Shown here: one piece after another, positions 1-9,370 of the stretch
Position numbering within the stretch: the first letter of the stretch is position 1
Layout of the letters: the number at the start of each line of letters is the position of its first letter
NCBI GenBank assembly: GCA_937127445.1
Contig: CAKZLY010000018.1
Coordinates: forward strand, 148,933-212,932
Origin: Eximiradius sp.
GTDB lineage: Bacteria; Bacteroidota; Ignavibacteria; Kapaibacteriales; UBA2268
Length of the DNA: 64,000 nucleotides
Reading direction: 5' to 3'
Notes under the pieces: generated by a model
Seen by the model: the letters and a program-made list of their open reading frames with translations, nothing else
What the model was told of the DNA's origin: nothing
Databases searched by the model: none
Position numbers and translations under genes: made by a program

Positions 1-256
1 CGAGCAAATATTCAATAGATTTGCAAAGCTGGATTAATCGGTTAAGTTCGAGAGTTGTTTCGGCAGCAACTACAATGTTAAGGAACCAAGGTTGGTCTTT
101 ATAACCAACAGGCTCAGTTTCATAAATTGAAGATGTTTTAATTATACGTATTTCTTGGTGTTCGGAAAGCAAACGGATTGCTTTTTCTATGGTGTCTTTT
201 CTATTACCAAGATTAGCACCAATCGATAGCAATATGAAGTTAGAATTATTTTTCAT
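1..256 (-). CDS. folK: HPPK, 2-amino-4-hydroxy-6-hydroxymethyldihydropteridine pyrophosphokinase (3' part outside window)
   Basis: The first 85 codons are present and the rest lies beyond the left edge. The enzyme transfers pyrophosphate from ATP to 6-hydroxymethyl-dihydropterin in cytoplasmic folate synthesis. The translation starts MKNNSNFILLSIGANLGNR, the N-terminal HPPK strand and GxNLGxR loop. It continues with SSIYETEPVGYKDQPWFLN, the pterin-binding signature of the family. The ATG at 256-254 shares one base with the TGA of folB (256-258), so the two are translationally coupled in a folB-folK operon. Confidence 0.93.
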   Translation of the reverse strand, partial: MKNNSNFILLSIGANLGNRKDTIEKAIRLLSEHQEIRIIKTSSIYETEPVGYKDQPWFLNIVVAAETTLELNRLIQLCKSIEYLL

Positions 257-639
257 CAATTATTTTTTCTTTCGATAGTATGTTCAGCTTCAACGTAATC
301 GGTATAATTTTTAATAGGAACAGAAATTTTACGAATTTTAATTGTAGCTTTTTGAAGATGTTCAAATTTTTCCATAAGCAAGTTCAAGATTTCACTTGCT
401 AAAGTTTCAATCAAATTGTAGTTTTCTTCGGAAATAACATCAGAAATAATATCGACAGCTTCTTCGTAGTTGACTGCAAATTTCACGTCGTCGTGAATAA
501 TTGCATTGGTGGCATCATAATATAAATCTAAATCAACTTCGTATTTACCACCAACATCTTTTTCTGATTTTTTGACACCGTGATAAGCGTAGAATTTAAT
601 TCCACGCAAGCTCAATTTTGTAGGATGAGTTACTTTCAT
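256..639 (-). CDS. folB: dihydroneopterin aldolase
   Basis: Converts 7,8-dihydroneopterin to 6-hydroxymethyl-dihydropterin and glycolaldehyde, one step before FolK. From the chosen start the protein is 127 residues, near the usual 120. Visible family features are FYAYHGV with a following acidic residue, the VDLDLYYD strand, FAVNYEEAVDII, NLIETLASEI, and a C-terminal KISVPIKN strand with a family lysine. The frame is open up to 672, but the ATG at 639 is preferred for two reasons. It gives the family length, and a putative promoter (-7 box 670-677) would start transcription near 664, downstream of the ATG at 672. First gene of folB-folK, divergent from the glycosyltransferase at 725. Confidence 0.93.
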   Translation of the reverse strand: MKVTHPTKLSLRGIKFYAYHGVKKSEKDVGGKYEVDLDLYYDATNAIIHDDVKFAVNYEEAVDIISDVISEENYNLIETLASEILNLLMEKFEHLQKATIKIRKISVPIKNYTDYVEAEHTIERKNN

Positions 640-666
640 AATTAAGCAACCATATATTAAAGAAAA

Positions 667-703
667 TTGCAAATTAACAGTTTTTTGCTATCTTTGCAAA
701 TTA
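667..703. promoter_or_regulatory. overlapping divergent promoters (folBK / glycosyltransferase)
   Basis: On the plus strand, TTG at 667-669 and TATCTTTG at 689-696 are separated by 19 bases, matching the Bacteroidota -33/-7 consensus (TTTG or TTG, then TAnnTTTG). On the minus strand, TTTG (700-697) and TTAATTTG (677-670) are also 19 bases apart, with one mismatch to the -7 consensus. The 10-mer TTGCAAATTA occurs at 667-676 and again at 694-703, so each copy supplies one -33-like and one -7-like half site. Transcription start sites were inferred only. Confidence 0.55.
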
Positions 704-724
704 TTAAAGATTAATAAATAGTAT

Positions 725-1843
725 ATGAAAATTCTTGCAATAAATTGGCAGTGCATAAAGAATCCTTATGGTGGCGGTGCAGAAGTTCATTTTCACGAAA
801 TTTTTTCGAGAATTGCAAGCAAAGGACACAAAGTAGTATTGCTTGCCTGCAAATTTGAGGGTGCAAGCGAATACGAAGTGATCGATGGCATAGAAATATA
901 TCGCACCGGAAGCAGAAGTTTATTTAATTTTTATGTTCCAAAGCAATTAAAGCAATTAGATAAAAAATATAATTTCGATATAATAATTGATGACATTAAT
1001 AAAATACCCTTTTACACACCTTTATACGTAAAGAAACCTATTCTTGCGATAAGTCATCATTTTTTTGGACGCAGCATATTTAGAGAGGCATCTATTCCAG
1101 CAGGTTTATATGTTGTTATAGGTGAATATTTGATGAGGTTTGTTTACAAGCACACTCCATTTAGTGTTGTTTCGCAGAGCACGCTTGATGAATTTATCAG
1201 AATGGGATATGATAAACGATATTTTACGATAATTTATAATGCCATCGACCAAAATCGTTTTCCATTTTCTATTGGTGAGAAAGAAGAAGAGCCAACTGTA
1301 TCGTATTTTGGGCGACTGAAAAAGTATAAAAGCGTTGACCATTTATTGAGAGCATTTGCAATTGTGAAGAAGAAGCATCCTCAAGCAAAGCTTCATATTT
1401 TAGGACGAGGAGATTTCCGCAGCGAACTTGAAAAATTGGCAAATCAACTTAAAATTAAAAAAGATACAATATTTTTTGGATTTGTTACGGAAAAAGAAAA
1501 GGTAAAGCTTTTATCGCGCGCTTGGTGCGTAGTAAATACATCTATGAAAGAAGGCTGGGGAATAACCAATTTAGAGGCAAATGCAGCAGGGACACCTGTT
1601 ATTTCTGCAAATTCGCCGGGCTTGCGTGACTCGGTAGCGGTCGGGAAATCAGGATTACTTTATGAATATGGCAATATCGAAGAACTTGCTGAAAAAATTG
1701 AGATAATTATTTCTGATGCCGAATTACGTGATAAATTATCTGAAGGAGCAATAGATTGGGCAAAACAGTTCAGTTGGGATAAATCTGCTGATGAAATGCT
1801 TATTTTAATCGAGAAAGTAATAAAAAGCGAGTTTAAATTTTAG
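725..1843 (+). CDS. glycosyltransferase family 4 (GT-B fold)
   Basis: A 372-residue cytoplasmic or peripheral glycosyltransferase that moves a sugar from a nucleotide-sugar donor to an unknown acceptor. The N-terminal Rossmann domain carries the acceptor-side loop YGGGAEVH (residues 16-22). The C-terminal donor domain starts near 190 (VSYFGRLKKYKSVDHLL) and has the GT4 E-x7-E motif at E276 and E284 (EGWGITNLE), followed by AAGTPVIS. No signal peptide or membrane helix is seen. It stands alone with its own promoter, so the product could be lipopolysaccharide, capsule or a glycolipid. Its 3' end overlaps the converging AraC gene by 11 bases. Confidence 0.9.
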   Translation: MKILAINWQCIKNPYGGGAEVHFHEIFSRIASKGHKVVLLACKFEGASEYEVIDGIEIYRTGSRSLFNFYVPKQLKQLDKKYNFDIIIDDINKIPFYTPLYVKKPILAISHHFFGRSIFREASIPAGLYVVIGEYLMRFVYKHTPFSVVSQSTLDEFIRMGYDKRYFTIIYNAIDQNRFPFSIGEKEEEPTVSYFGRLKKYKSVDHLLRAFAIVKKKHPQAKLHILGRGDFRSELEKLANQLKIKKDTIFFGFVTEKEKVKLLSRAWCVVNTSMKEGWGITNLEANAAGTPVISANSPGLRDSVAVGKSGLLYEYGNIEELAEKIEIIISDAELRDKLSEGAIDWAKQFSWDKSADEMLILIEKVIKSEFKF

Positions 1844-2798
1844 CAAATTTTTGAAATTTTTTGGGACTAATTCCAAATTTTTTAGCAAATTCACGGGAGA
1901 GGTGTGCGGGACTGCTAAAACCAAGTTCATAAGCGACTTTAGTTACATTTTGTCCGTTTTCGAGCATTTGTCTGGCAACTTCCAATCGTTTATTACGAAG
2001 GTAATCGAAAACAGTAAGCCCGAACTCTTGTTTAAAAGCTTTGTTAAGCCGGGTGTGAGTAATATCGGCAACTCTACAAAGTTCTGCGAGTGGCGGCACA
2101 TCGGCAATATTTTCGAGAATTAATTTTTCGACAAGTTTAGCTTTTTCTAAATCAGCATCTGAGATGTGAGGAGAGGTGCCTCGAAAATTATCGCTGATTT
2201 GATTAATAAGAAGCGTCATAAGTTCAAGCGATTTTGCTTCGAGAAACATTTTACGAGGGACAGTTGAGTAATTATCAGTTATTTGAGTGCAGGCAATTTT
2301 CATCAATGGATTGATTTTACTTGTAATAACAAAAGGATTACCTGCCTTTGAAAAAATTAATTCTTTAAGATTTTCAGGAAAATTTTCAATTTCGTTTTCA
2401 ATAAATTTTCTTAGATAATCAACAGAAGTATGTAGCGAGAGAACTAAAATTTTTTCTGAGCCATTGAGAAATAATCTTCCTTTCGAATTAGGGAGGTAAA
2501 ACACGGCGCAAGTGCCAGCAGAAATTTCAAGAAAGTTGCTGAAACTATTTGCAGAATTAATTTCAACGGACATACTGCCGGAAAGGCAGAAGGCAAATTC
2601 GAGAGGAGCCTGCTCAATTGAGAAATCAACGCTAATATTTTTTTTTAGTTTATACTCTGTTACGACAAGTTTAAGACCGTCACGCAATTCAATTTCTTCT
2701 TTGAAAGCTTTTTTCAATTTATTGGAAATAGAAAAAAGCGGCAATTTGAGAAAGCGTTTGCCAAGAGTGATACTTACCGAAAAATTATAATCATCCAT
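1833..2798 (-). CDS. AraC-family transcriptional regulator
   Basis: From the chosen ATG the protein has 321 residues. The N-terminal about 200 residues look like a ligand- or oligomer-forming sensor of the PchR-like type ([28 protein letters not shown]). The C-terminal about 100 residues hold the paired helix-turn-helix domain, with [20 protein letters not shown] in the first HTH and [20 protein letters not shown] in the second, the classic AraC signature. The ORF is open up to 2843, but the ATG at 2798 overlaps the permease stop by 8 bases, as expected for translational coupling, and avoids a poorly conserved extension. It probably regulates the co-transcribed amino-acid permease. The effector is unknown. 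Confidence 0.9.
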   Translation of the reverse strand: MDDYNFSVSITLGKRFLKLPLFSISNKLKKAFKEEIELRDGLKLVVTEYKLKKNISVDFSIEQAPLEFAFCLSGSMSVEINSANSFSNFLEISAGTCAVFYLPNSKGRLFLNGSEKILVLSLHTSVDYLRKFIENEIENFPENLKELIFSKAGNPFVITSKINPLMKIACTQITDNYSTVPRKMFLEAKSLELMTLLINQISDNFRGTSPHISDADLEKAKLVEKLILENIADVPPLAELCRVADITHTRLNKAFKQEFGLTVFDYLRNKRLEVARQMLENGQNVTKVAYELGFSSPAHLSREFAKKFGISPKKFQKFAKI

Positions 2799-4230
2799 TT
2801 TTGCTACGTTTTTTGTTGAAATAATAATAAAGAGGAATTCCAATTAAGCATAGAAAAATACCGAACAGAGAATTAATAAGATGAGTACGACCTTCAATAA
2901 ACATTTGAATATCGTTATATAAAGTAAAGACGACATAAATTATTGAAAAGGAAATAAAAAGCAAAGGTATAACAGGATAGCCCCAAACACGATAGGAGCG
3001 TTTAACATCGGGATATTTGCGACGCAGGACAAACACCCCAGCAGCACCGGCAGCATAAAAAATCCAGCTGACAAAAATTAACATATCAGTTAGAATATCG
3101 AATGTACCGCTAAGGACAAGCGCAGAAGCCCACACTGCTTGCAAAATGAGAGAGCTTGATGGAGTATGCCATTTGGGGTGCACCTTTGCAATAGATTTGA
3201 AGAATAAATTATCGCTTGCCATTGCAAAATGGACACGGGCGCTTGCTAAAATAGTTCCATTAGCAGTGCCGAAAGTTGAAATCATAACAGCAGCAGCAAC
3301 GAAAGCCCCACCAATTGCACCCATAGAAATAGTTGCTGCATCAGCAGCAACAAGCGATGACTGAGCCATTTGTTCAATTGGCATAACGTAAATAAAAGCA
3401 ATATTAATCAGGACGTAAACAGTGATGATTATCAAAGTGCCAACTCCGAGAGCAAGCGGTATATTTCGGCTCGGATTGCGAACTTCACCTGCAATGTATG
3501 TAATATTATTCCAGCCGTCGTATGCCCAGAAAGCACCAGCAAGAGCAACCATAAATCCTGAGAAAAAGCTAATTTCGCCCGACAAATATGCAGACGAAGG
3601 CTTACTGAGATTTTCGAAGCTCCCACCGCTGAAAGAAAAACAGAAAAGCACAAGCAGCAATATTGCTGCAACTTTCATAAAAGTAAAGGAGGCTGAAACA
3701 GTACCGCTGAATTTAACGCCATAATAGTTGACTGCAGTTAGCCCAGAAATAACAAAAATTGTAAGAAATTTGACGCCGATATTTTCAAGCGGATAGATAT
3801 ATCCAATGGCTGGAAGGAATACACGCCAGGTTTGCTCAATTTCTGTGCTAAAACGTGGCAACTGTATGAAAAACTGTGTATATTCAGAAAACACATAAGT
3901 TATGGAAGCGATAGAGCCTGTTTGAATAACAGCAAAAATTGCCCAGCCATAAAGATAAGCAACCAAATCACCATACATACGCTGAAAAAACACATATTGT
4001 CCGCCAGTAGCGGTAATCATACTTGCAATTTCTGCATTTGTAAGAGCACCAAAGAGAGTAAGAAGTCCTGCTATTACCCAAATTGCAATCAGCCATTCAG
4101 GCGAACCAAGATGAACTGCCATAAATGCAGGTTTCTTGAAAATACCAGAACCGATAACAGCTCCGACGACAATAGCAAGTGTAGTTACAAAACCAAGTTG
4201 AGGAATTAATTTAGGAAATTTATCACTCAA
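2791..4230 (-). CDS. APC-superfamily amino-acid permease
   Basis: A 479-residue polytopic inner-membrane protein with about 12 hydrophobic helices. The first helix holds the family motif [11 protein letters not shown] (residues 21-31), whose unwound segment binds the substrate amino group. [12 protein letters not shown] (about 76-87) and [19 protein letters not shown] are typical of the LAT/serine-threonine exchanger branch. The start is TTG at 4230, because a GGAG at 4239-4236 lies 5 bases upstream and no ATG is in frame nearby. First gene of a two-gene operon with the AraC regulator. The substrate cannot be read from sequence; a neutral amino acid is likely. Confidence 0.9.
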   Translation of the reverse strand: MSDKFPKLIPQLGFVTTLAIVVGAVIGSGIFKKPAFMAVHLGSPEWLIAIWVIAGLLTLFGALTNAEIASMITATGGQYVFFQRMYGDLVAYLYGWAIFAVIQTGSIASITYVFSEYTQFFIQLPRFSTEIEQTWRVFLPAIGYIYPLENIGVKFLTIFVISGLTAVNYYGVKFSGTVSASFTFMKVAAILLLVLFCFSFSGGSFENLSKPSSAYLSGEISFFSGFMVALAGAFWAYDGWNNITYIAGEVRNPSRNIPLALGVGTLIIITVYVLINIAFIYVMPIEQMAQSSLVAADAATISMGAIGGAFVAAAVMISTFGTANGTILASARVHFAMASDNLFFKSIAKVHPKWHTPSSSLILQAVWASALVLSGTFDILTDMLIFVSWIFYAAGAAGVFVLRRKYPDVKRSYRVWGYPVIPLLFISFSIIYVVFTLYNDIQMFIEGRTHLINSLFGIFLCLIGIPLYYYFNKKRSKNG

Positions 4231-4259
4231 AATGACTCCATACCAATATTGAAACTTTG

Positions 4260-4288
4260 CAAATATAATTAAAAAAATGCAAGTGCAA
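4260..4288 (-). promoter_or_regulatory. promoter of the permease-araC operon
   Basis: Read on the minus strand, TTG (4288-4286) is followed after 18 bases by TATATTTG (4267-4260), a perfect TAnnTTTG -7 element. Transcription would begin near 4254, leaving a short leader before the TTG start at 4230. Confidence 0.55.
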
Positions 4289-4343
4289 GTATTGTAAAAT
4301 ATACATATGATATAAATATGGATTTTTCAATTCGCACTAATGA

Positions 4344-4376
4344 ATGCAAAAAAAGCAGCCAAATATATTGGCTGCT
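4344..4376 (-). terminator. rho-independent terminator of the 4401-9918 operon
   Basis: AGCAGCC (4354-4360) pairs perfectly with GGCTGCT (4370-4376) around a 9-base loop. On the minus strand the stem is followed by a run of seven T. It lies 25 bases after the stop codon at 4401. Confidence 0.85.
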
Positions 4377-4400
4377 CAGAAACAATGATTTATTTAATCA

Positions 4401-7175
4401 CTATTCGTTACAACAATCGGCAGAAATAACAAATTTATCTGAAAATTTAATAAGTTGAATAAACAGATTTAAGCGGCGAATAGCATCATATTCCTTATCG
4501 TTTTCTTTAATAATAGGGTCGAATTTTTTCCCTTCTGCAATAATTATTATTTTGGCGTTGCGTAATGCTTCATACATTTTTTCCGGGGTATCGAATTTCT
4601 GAGTAGGTAAGAAAACAAGACCTTGATTTAGATATTTTCGGAATCTTTCATCTTTTCGCAGCAAAGCTATAAGTTCGCTGAAGCCGTAGTAGGCACGAAG
4701 TTTTGAAAGGTTGTCATTGTCGGAGTTTAGATTATCACCGTTTTTGATAACAACTTTATCTAAAACAATCTGGGAATTTTCATTGATTCTACCTTGAATG
4801 TAACTTACAGTTTCGCCGAAATAATTACAGGGTCCAGCATCGCGAATATCACTATATGCTTCAAGCTTAATAATTAATTTAGTTTGTGGCGATAGTTGAG
4901 AAATTTCTTCGAATGCAGGAATGAAGTGGTCAGTAATTTCAGTTTTCATACCAAGAAGATTTTTATCAACAGTTTGAGCATATCTGCGGTATTCATTCAA
5001 ACGAGTTTCACGATTGATACCTGTCCAAACACCATAGCGGGTATTTCGAGGATGAAGTTCAATACACGTAGCATTTTCAAGTGGGTTTCCACGCTGCATA
5101 AGAAGGATATGACGTGGAAGGTTAGCTGATGTATTGACTTCCCAGAATGCAGTCTGGTAATAAGGCACATTTTTGTAATAATCGTCCAAAAGATCAACGA
5201 ATTTAGCAGAGCATTTTGGCTTCACAAAATATTCTGGTTCAAGGAGAATTTCATCGTTGATAAGTGTATCTCGTTCAAAATGAAGGTCGATAGGCTTTAG
5301 CATTGTCTTTTCAGAACGGGCGAGCGGACCGATAACGATTTTATTAAGAGTATCAAGTTGAGGAATTGTATCATATTCGATTAATTTCAGAGTCTTTTTC
5401 TGAACGCGACCACCTTCAAAAACAAGACGTTTATTAATAACTTGCTTGGTTACCTCAACAAGAGATGTGCGAGTTTGAGTAATGATTTCGGTTGTAACTT
5501 CAGATTTCATTTCACTTTTTTGAATAACTCCTGATTCAACTGGCTTCACATTTCGAGACGGACAACGAACATAACGAATATTAGTAACCATTTCTTTTTT
5601 CTGGACTTCATTGCTTGTTTTATTATCGGAATCAGAAACGAATTCTTTTTCGACACGAATCGAATCTAAAAGTGAAATGGGAATTAATTCAGTAACATAA
5701 GTTGTATCGTAAACAAATTTAGGTGTGGGATTAATAATTGTGTCGTATTCAATAATCTTTTCTTTTGGAAGAATTTTAGGTGCAGTGAAGAAAATCTCGT
5801 TATATTTATAATATTTTAAAATAGTTTCTTGATGGGGGTCGCCACAATCAAGAGTATTATGAGCAGAACCACCCCAAATTTCGTATTTATGTCCGTTAAT
5901 TAGAGAAAAAGAAGCTTCATTTGCGTTTTTTTCTTGGGCATTACCTGTTGTCAAATCAACAAGTTTAATAATTGGAAGTAAAACCCTGTCGGAAGGATTA
6001 TGTTTATTGACAACTCTAATATTAATTGTAGCGGCAGGAGGTGGAGGCGGAGGCGGTTCTTTGCACTCAAATGAGTAAGGAAACATATAAATATCGAATT
6101 TCCCTTTGTTAGCAACAATAGTATCGCTTTTAGGTTTCAACGGCTTATGTGCAATATTTCTATTAGAAGAAATAAATAATTCTTTTTGATTTTCATTATA
6201 GTATGGGAATGCAACAACCGGGAACAATTCATCAGCGTTAGTATTTATGAATTGATTTTCAAAATCGAATTGGCTACCTTTTGCTAATTGGCGGGCTGTA
6301 CCAATTGGTCTAATTGTCTGAGATTTGAAATCAATTTCAATATCGGCTTCGTAAATATCATAATCTTTGTCCCGATTTGAAGCAAAAAGAATCTTTGGTG
6401 AAATTTTCGAGCAGGCTACAAATGGAGCTATTTCATTGTATTCATCAGTGTTAATCAAGCTCAATCTATCGAATTTTTGTGGAGAGGACCAGACACCTTC
6501 AATTCGGAAGGCATAGAATAAATCGGAGTTCCCTTTTTTGATGATCTGCTTATCAAGCGAAGTAACAACTGAATATGGATTATCCCTATCCGAAGCCCAT
6601 ATAAGGACTAAATTGCAGAGAGAATCAATTCCTACCCAGGGATGAGAATCCCAAAAAACCGAATTAATTGGTTCGGGAAGGGAACGGAAGACGTAGCGAC
6701 CGTTTTCTTGCTGAAAGAAGTAAATATCGGTTCCACCAACAAATCCAACGAAAGGGAGTTCCATAATTCGAGTGTAATTTGCATCTGGACCGTGAGCAAG
6801 AGAGACGAAACCGCTATTGTTAGTAATGAACGAAACACTTTCGAGTTGTTTTGTAAGGTAGTCAATAACTTTTCTGTTTTTAGTAACAAAATCTTCGCCT
6901 AACAAATCACGGAAAAATGTATTAGATGGTTTAATTCTTGAAGTAGCTGGTTCGATATACAGGTTTGAATTTTCTTTACAATAAGCGTTGAAACAGTTTG
7001 TTTCGAGGACGCGTTGATATGGGGCAGTTTCATCAAACGAAGAATTAATAGAATCGGACGGGCTCGACTGTCGCACTAAATCAAGATTGCCTTTTGGTAA
7101 AACATAGTATTTAGGCGAACAACAAGAACAAGTTAACAAAGCTAAAAATAACCAGAGAAATATATTTTTCTTCAT
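4401..7175 (-). CDS. large lipoprotein with PD40-like repeats and a degenerate OmpA-like C-terminus
   Basis: A 924-residue exported protein. The signal peptide ends in a Cys-rich lipobox region (C16, C18 and C19 after a Leu/Ala-rich core), so it is probably a lipoprotein. Residues about 90-370 contain WD40-like PD40 strands such as SNRDKDYDIYEADI and SSNRNIAH followed by KFDIYMF. A seven-proline run follows, then a beta-rich domain (about 385-470) and a long charged, Thr/Asp-rich linker. The C-terminal third has LIIKLEAYSDIRDAG and LSKLRAYYGFSELIALL, which resemble the peptidoglycan-binding OmpA strand and RAxxV helix with a large insertion between them. This recalls PorE-like envelope proteins, but homology is not proved. 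Last gene of a four-gene envelope operon; GGAGAG precedes the ATG. Confidence 0.65.
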   Translation of the reverse strand: MKKNIFLWLFLALLTCSCCSPKYYVLPKGNLDLVRQSSPSDSINSSFDETAPYQRVLETNCFNAYCKENSNLYIEPATSRIKPSNTFFRDLLGEDFVTKNRKVIDYLTKQLESVSFITNNSGFVSLAHGPDANYTRIMELPFVGFVGGTDIYFFQQENGRYVFRSLPEPINSVFWDSHPWVGIDSLCNLVLIWASDRDNPYSVVTSLDKQIIKKGNSDLFYAFRIEGVWSSPQKFDRLSLINTDEYNEIAPFVACSKISPKILFASNRDKDYDIYEADIEIDFKSQTIRPIGTARQLAKGSQFDFENQFINTNADELFPVVAFPYYNENQKELFISSNRNIAHKPLKPKSDTIVANKGKFDIYMFPYSFECKEPPPPPPPAATINIRVVNKHNPSDRVLLPIIKLVDLTTGNAQEKNANEASFSLINGHKYEIWGGSAHNTLDCGDPHQETILKYYKYNEIFFTAPKILPKEKIIEYDTIINPTPKFVYDTTYVTELIPISLLDSIRVEKEFVSDSDNKTSNEVQKKEMVTNIRYVRCPSRNVKPVESGVIQKSEMKSEVTTEIITQTRTSLVEVTKQVINKRLVFEGGRVQKKTLKLIEYDTIPQLDTLNKIVIGPLARSEKTMLKPIDLHFERDTLINDEILLEPEYFVKPKCSAKFVDLLDDYYKNVPYYQTAFWEVNTSANLPRHILLMQRGNPLENATCIELHPRNTRYGVWTGINRETRLNEYRRYAQTVDKNLLGMKTEITDHFIPAFEEISQLSPQTKLIIKLEAYSDIRDAGPCNYFGETVSYIQGRINENSQIVLDKVVIKNGDNLNSDNDNLSKLRAYYGFSELIALLRKDERFRKYLNQGLVFLPTQKFDTPEKMYEALRNAKIIIIAEGKKFDPIIKENDKEYDAIRRLNLFIQLIKFSDKFVISADCCNE

Positions 7176-7187
7176 AAATTTGCTCTC

Positions 7188-8063
7188 CTATTTATCCAAA
7201 GGATAAAACATAATAGTAACACGTTTTCTGTTAGGTGGAACGTTTGTTTGACGAATTTCACTAACAAAGAACACGAAGCGTTTCCCATTTTTTGCGATGT
7301 AAGTATAAACATTTCCGGGCACAACAGTTAAATCCACAGCGATGCGAGAAGCGGCTTGCGAGCGAAGGTCGTTGATAATATTTGCGGGCGGTGTTGGAAC
7401 ATTTGGTGCACCAACAGTTCCAACAATTCTGCCGTTTTGGTCAATTACGACAACGCTGGCAGCATCGAAGCGAACAATGGAAGCGCCGGGCTGGTTCTGA
7501 CCAAAACGATTAGAGGCATTGTAGTTAGCGAAAGACTGAACTATTGTCGGCAAAATACTATTTACATAATTGCAGAAAGCCTGGGCATCTTCATTTAAAT
7601 AATTTTGGTCAATTTGGTCGATGCTACCAAACATTCTCAGTGTGGCTCTTTGGGCAGCAGCATCAACATCACGAACAAGTATATCGCCAGGCAGTTCGCC
7701 ATTAATAGGATAGTTGTCAACAATACCAGCGTAGTAGATTTGATTATCCACGACAAAAGGCAGTGAAAAAATTGGTATTTGAACTTTATTGACAAAACGA
7801 TTATCATTAGGGAAGCTACCCGAAGAATTGGCATTGATTGGGAATTCGTAAGTGCCGATATTATAGTCGGGGTCTAAAATAGTTTGTTCTTGCCCTGAGT
7901 TTGGGTCTGTAACAATTGTGAAATTAGAATTAAATTGTTCGATAGTAACAATTCTTGTCTGGCAAATTGTAACAGGATTAGCATTTTCGAGGGGACAATC
8001 GTTACAAGCAGCAAGAAGGATACTAAAAATTAAAGATATTAAGAAAATTAATTTATTTTTCAT
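7188..8063 (-). CDS. lipoprotein of unknown function
   Basis: A 291-residue protein with a clear lipoprotein signal: Lys-rich start, hydrophobic core, and LLAAC with the acylated cysteine at C20. The mature part is rich in Asn, Ile and Val. Its end looks like one compact alpha/beta domain (SRIAVDLTVVPGNVYTYIAKNG followed by RVTIMFYPLD). No family was recognised. AAGGG precedes the ATG. It sits 12 bases upstream of the giant lipoprotein and 11 bases downstream of the barrel protein, so it should be made together with them and sit at the inner face of the outer membrane. Confidence 0.7.
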   Translation of the reverse strand: MKNKLIFLISLIFSILLAACNDCPLENANPVTICQTRIVTIEQFNSNFTIVTDPNSGQEQTILDPDYNIGTYEFPINANSSGSFPNDNRFVNKVQIPIFSLPFVVDNQIYYAGIVDNYPINGELPGDILVRDVDAAAQRATLRMFGSIDQIDQNYLNEDAQAFCNYVNSILPTIVQSFANYNASNRFGQNQPGASIVRFDAASVVVIDQNGRIVGTVGAPNVPTPPANIINDLRSQAASRIAVDLTVVPGNVYTYIAKNGKRFVFFVSEIRQTNVPPNRKRVTIMFYPLDK

Positions 8064-8074
8064 AATAATTCCCT

Positions 8075-9370
8075 TTATATTGTTATTCCAATTCTGAAAA
8101 TTAAAGAATTGATGCGTTTGCGAGTAGGTGAAACAAAGCCTAAATTATAAGTTTTGTCGGCATAAGAAATAGAACGGAAGCCTAAATCGGTAGAAAAATC
8201 AATTTTTCGGGTAATTGGGACTTCAAATCCAATGCCAAATCCAATATTTAGAGGTAGAGAAATGTCTAAATCGGGTGCCTTTGCATCTAATTTCTTTTTG
8301 CAGTCGTTATTGAAGCTCAATTGCATTAATTCCACTGAAAATTTATCGATGCTAAAACCAAACAAACCATAAACGAAAGGCACAAAGCAAGGTCGTTTTT
8401 CGTATTCTTCGACTATTTGGCGATTTTTAACTTCAACAAGATAATCCGGATTAATCTTTTGTATAATTATCAAAGAATCGCCTTCTTCGGGACATTCGCA
8501 ACTTTTTGGGACAACGATTGTATCGTATGTAAACATTTCAGCAGTAGTAACAGCAGTGTCGGAAATGTTAATACTTCTGGTGAAGTGGTCCCTTACGAGT
8601 TCATATCTACCATATAAATTTAGAGAAAATCTGCGGGTAAGCGTACTATCAAATTTATTGAAAGCGTGAACACCGGTAGACGCAATTAGCCCTATCCCCC
8701 ATCTGCGTGAACTTCCGAAGCGGTAGCCAAAAGCAATATCGGCAGTCCAGTCATCACGTCCAATTTTTTTAGAAAAGGCATTAAAATCATTGTAAAGAGA
8801 GTAGCCTGGCTTGATTTCTAAGAAATATTTTTGAAGTTCTCTATCGGGACATTCAAGGCACAGTATACAAGGAACTTCGAAATCGAAATCAAGAGATAAA
8901 GGTTTGCAATTACAAGGCGTCGAGCAAGTATCTTTATACAGAGTATCAACAGGAACTTCCCTGAGCATTCTTGGCAGAAGTGGGTCATTGTAATTTTCGA
9001 AATAATTAATATTTTGATATTGATTTAAAGGTAGATTGAGTTTCAGTCCAACTAAGTCTACATCTTCGAGAGGGATACGTTCTTTGATATTTCTTTTTTT
9101 CACGGACGAATCAACAAAAACGACAAAGCTTTTATAAACCCAATTATTCATTGGACATGAGTCTGGATAGCCAATGACTTCGATTTTTTTAACTTCTCCA
9201 CGAAGGGTGGCACCGGAACGGAAATTTTTTGTTTTTGGATGAGTTATGTATTTATAAGTAGAATCTTTCTTAATTCTAACAGCGTCGTCCCAGGAAACCT
9301 TAGCAGAGCAAGAGAAAAGCATTAGAAAAGCAATGCTTGCAATAGACATAATAAGTAAATTGTTTTTCAT
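8075..9370 (-). CDS. Cys-rich lipoprotein with an outer-membrane barrel-like C-terminus
   Basis: A 431-residue exported protein. The signal peptide ends LMLFSC with the lipidated cysteine at C21. The next 150 residues form a soluble domain. A cysteine-dense stretch follows, with pairs and triplets in TCSTPCNC, VPCILCLECP and, later, KSCECPEE, about 12 cysteines in total. Alternating hydrophobic strands (WTADIAFGYRFGSSRRWGIG, RFSLNLYGRYELV, LNIGFGIGFEVPI) and an aromatic C-terminus near LIFRIGITI suggest an outer-membrane barrel. The ATG at 9370 is chosen over the upstream one at 9397 because it forms an ATGA overlap with the preceding gene and begins the signal peptide. Function unknown. Confidence 0.62.
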   Translation of the reverse strand: MKNNLLIMSIASIAFLMLFSCSAKVSWDDAVRIKKDSTYKYITHPKTKNFRSGATLRGEVKKIEVIGYPDSCPMNNWVYKSFVVFVDSSVKKRNIKERIPLEDVDLVGLKLNLPLNQYQNINYFENYNDPLLPRMLREVPVDTLYKDTCSTPCNCKPLSLDFDFEVPCILCLECPDRELQKYFLEIKPGYSLYNDFNAFSKKIGRDDWTADIAFGYRFGSSRRWGIGLIASTGVHAFNKFDSTLTRRFSLNLYGRYELVRDHFTRSINISDTAVTTAEMFTYDTIVVPKSCECPEEGDSLIIIQKINPDYLVEVKNRQIVEEYEKRPCFVPFVYGLFGFSIDKFSVELMQLSFNNDCKKKLDAKAPDLDISLPLNIGFGIGFEVPITRKIDFSTDLGFRSISYADKTYNLGFVSPTRKRINSLIFRIGITI

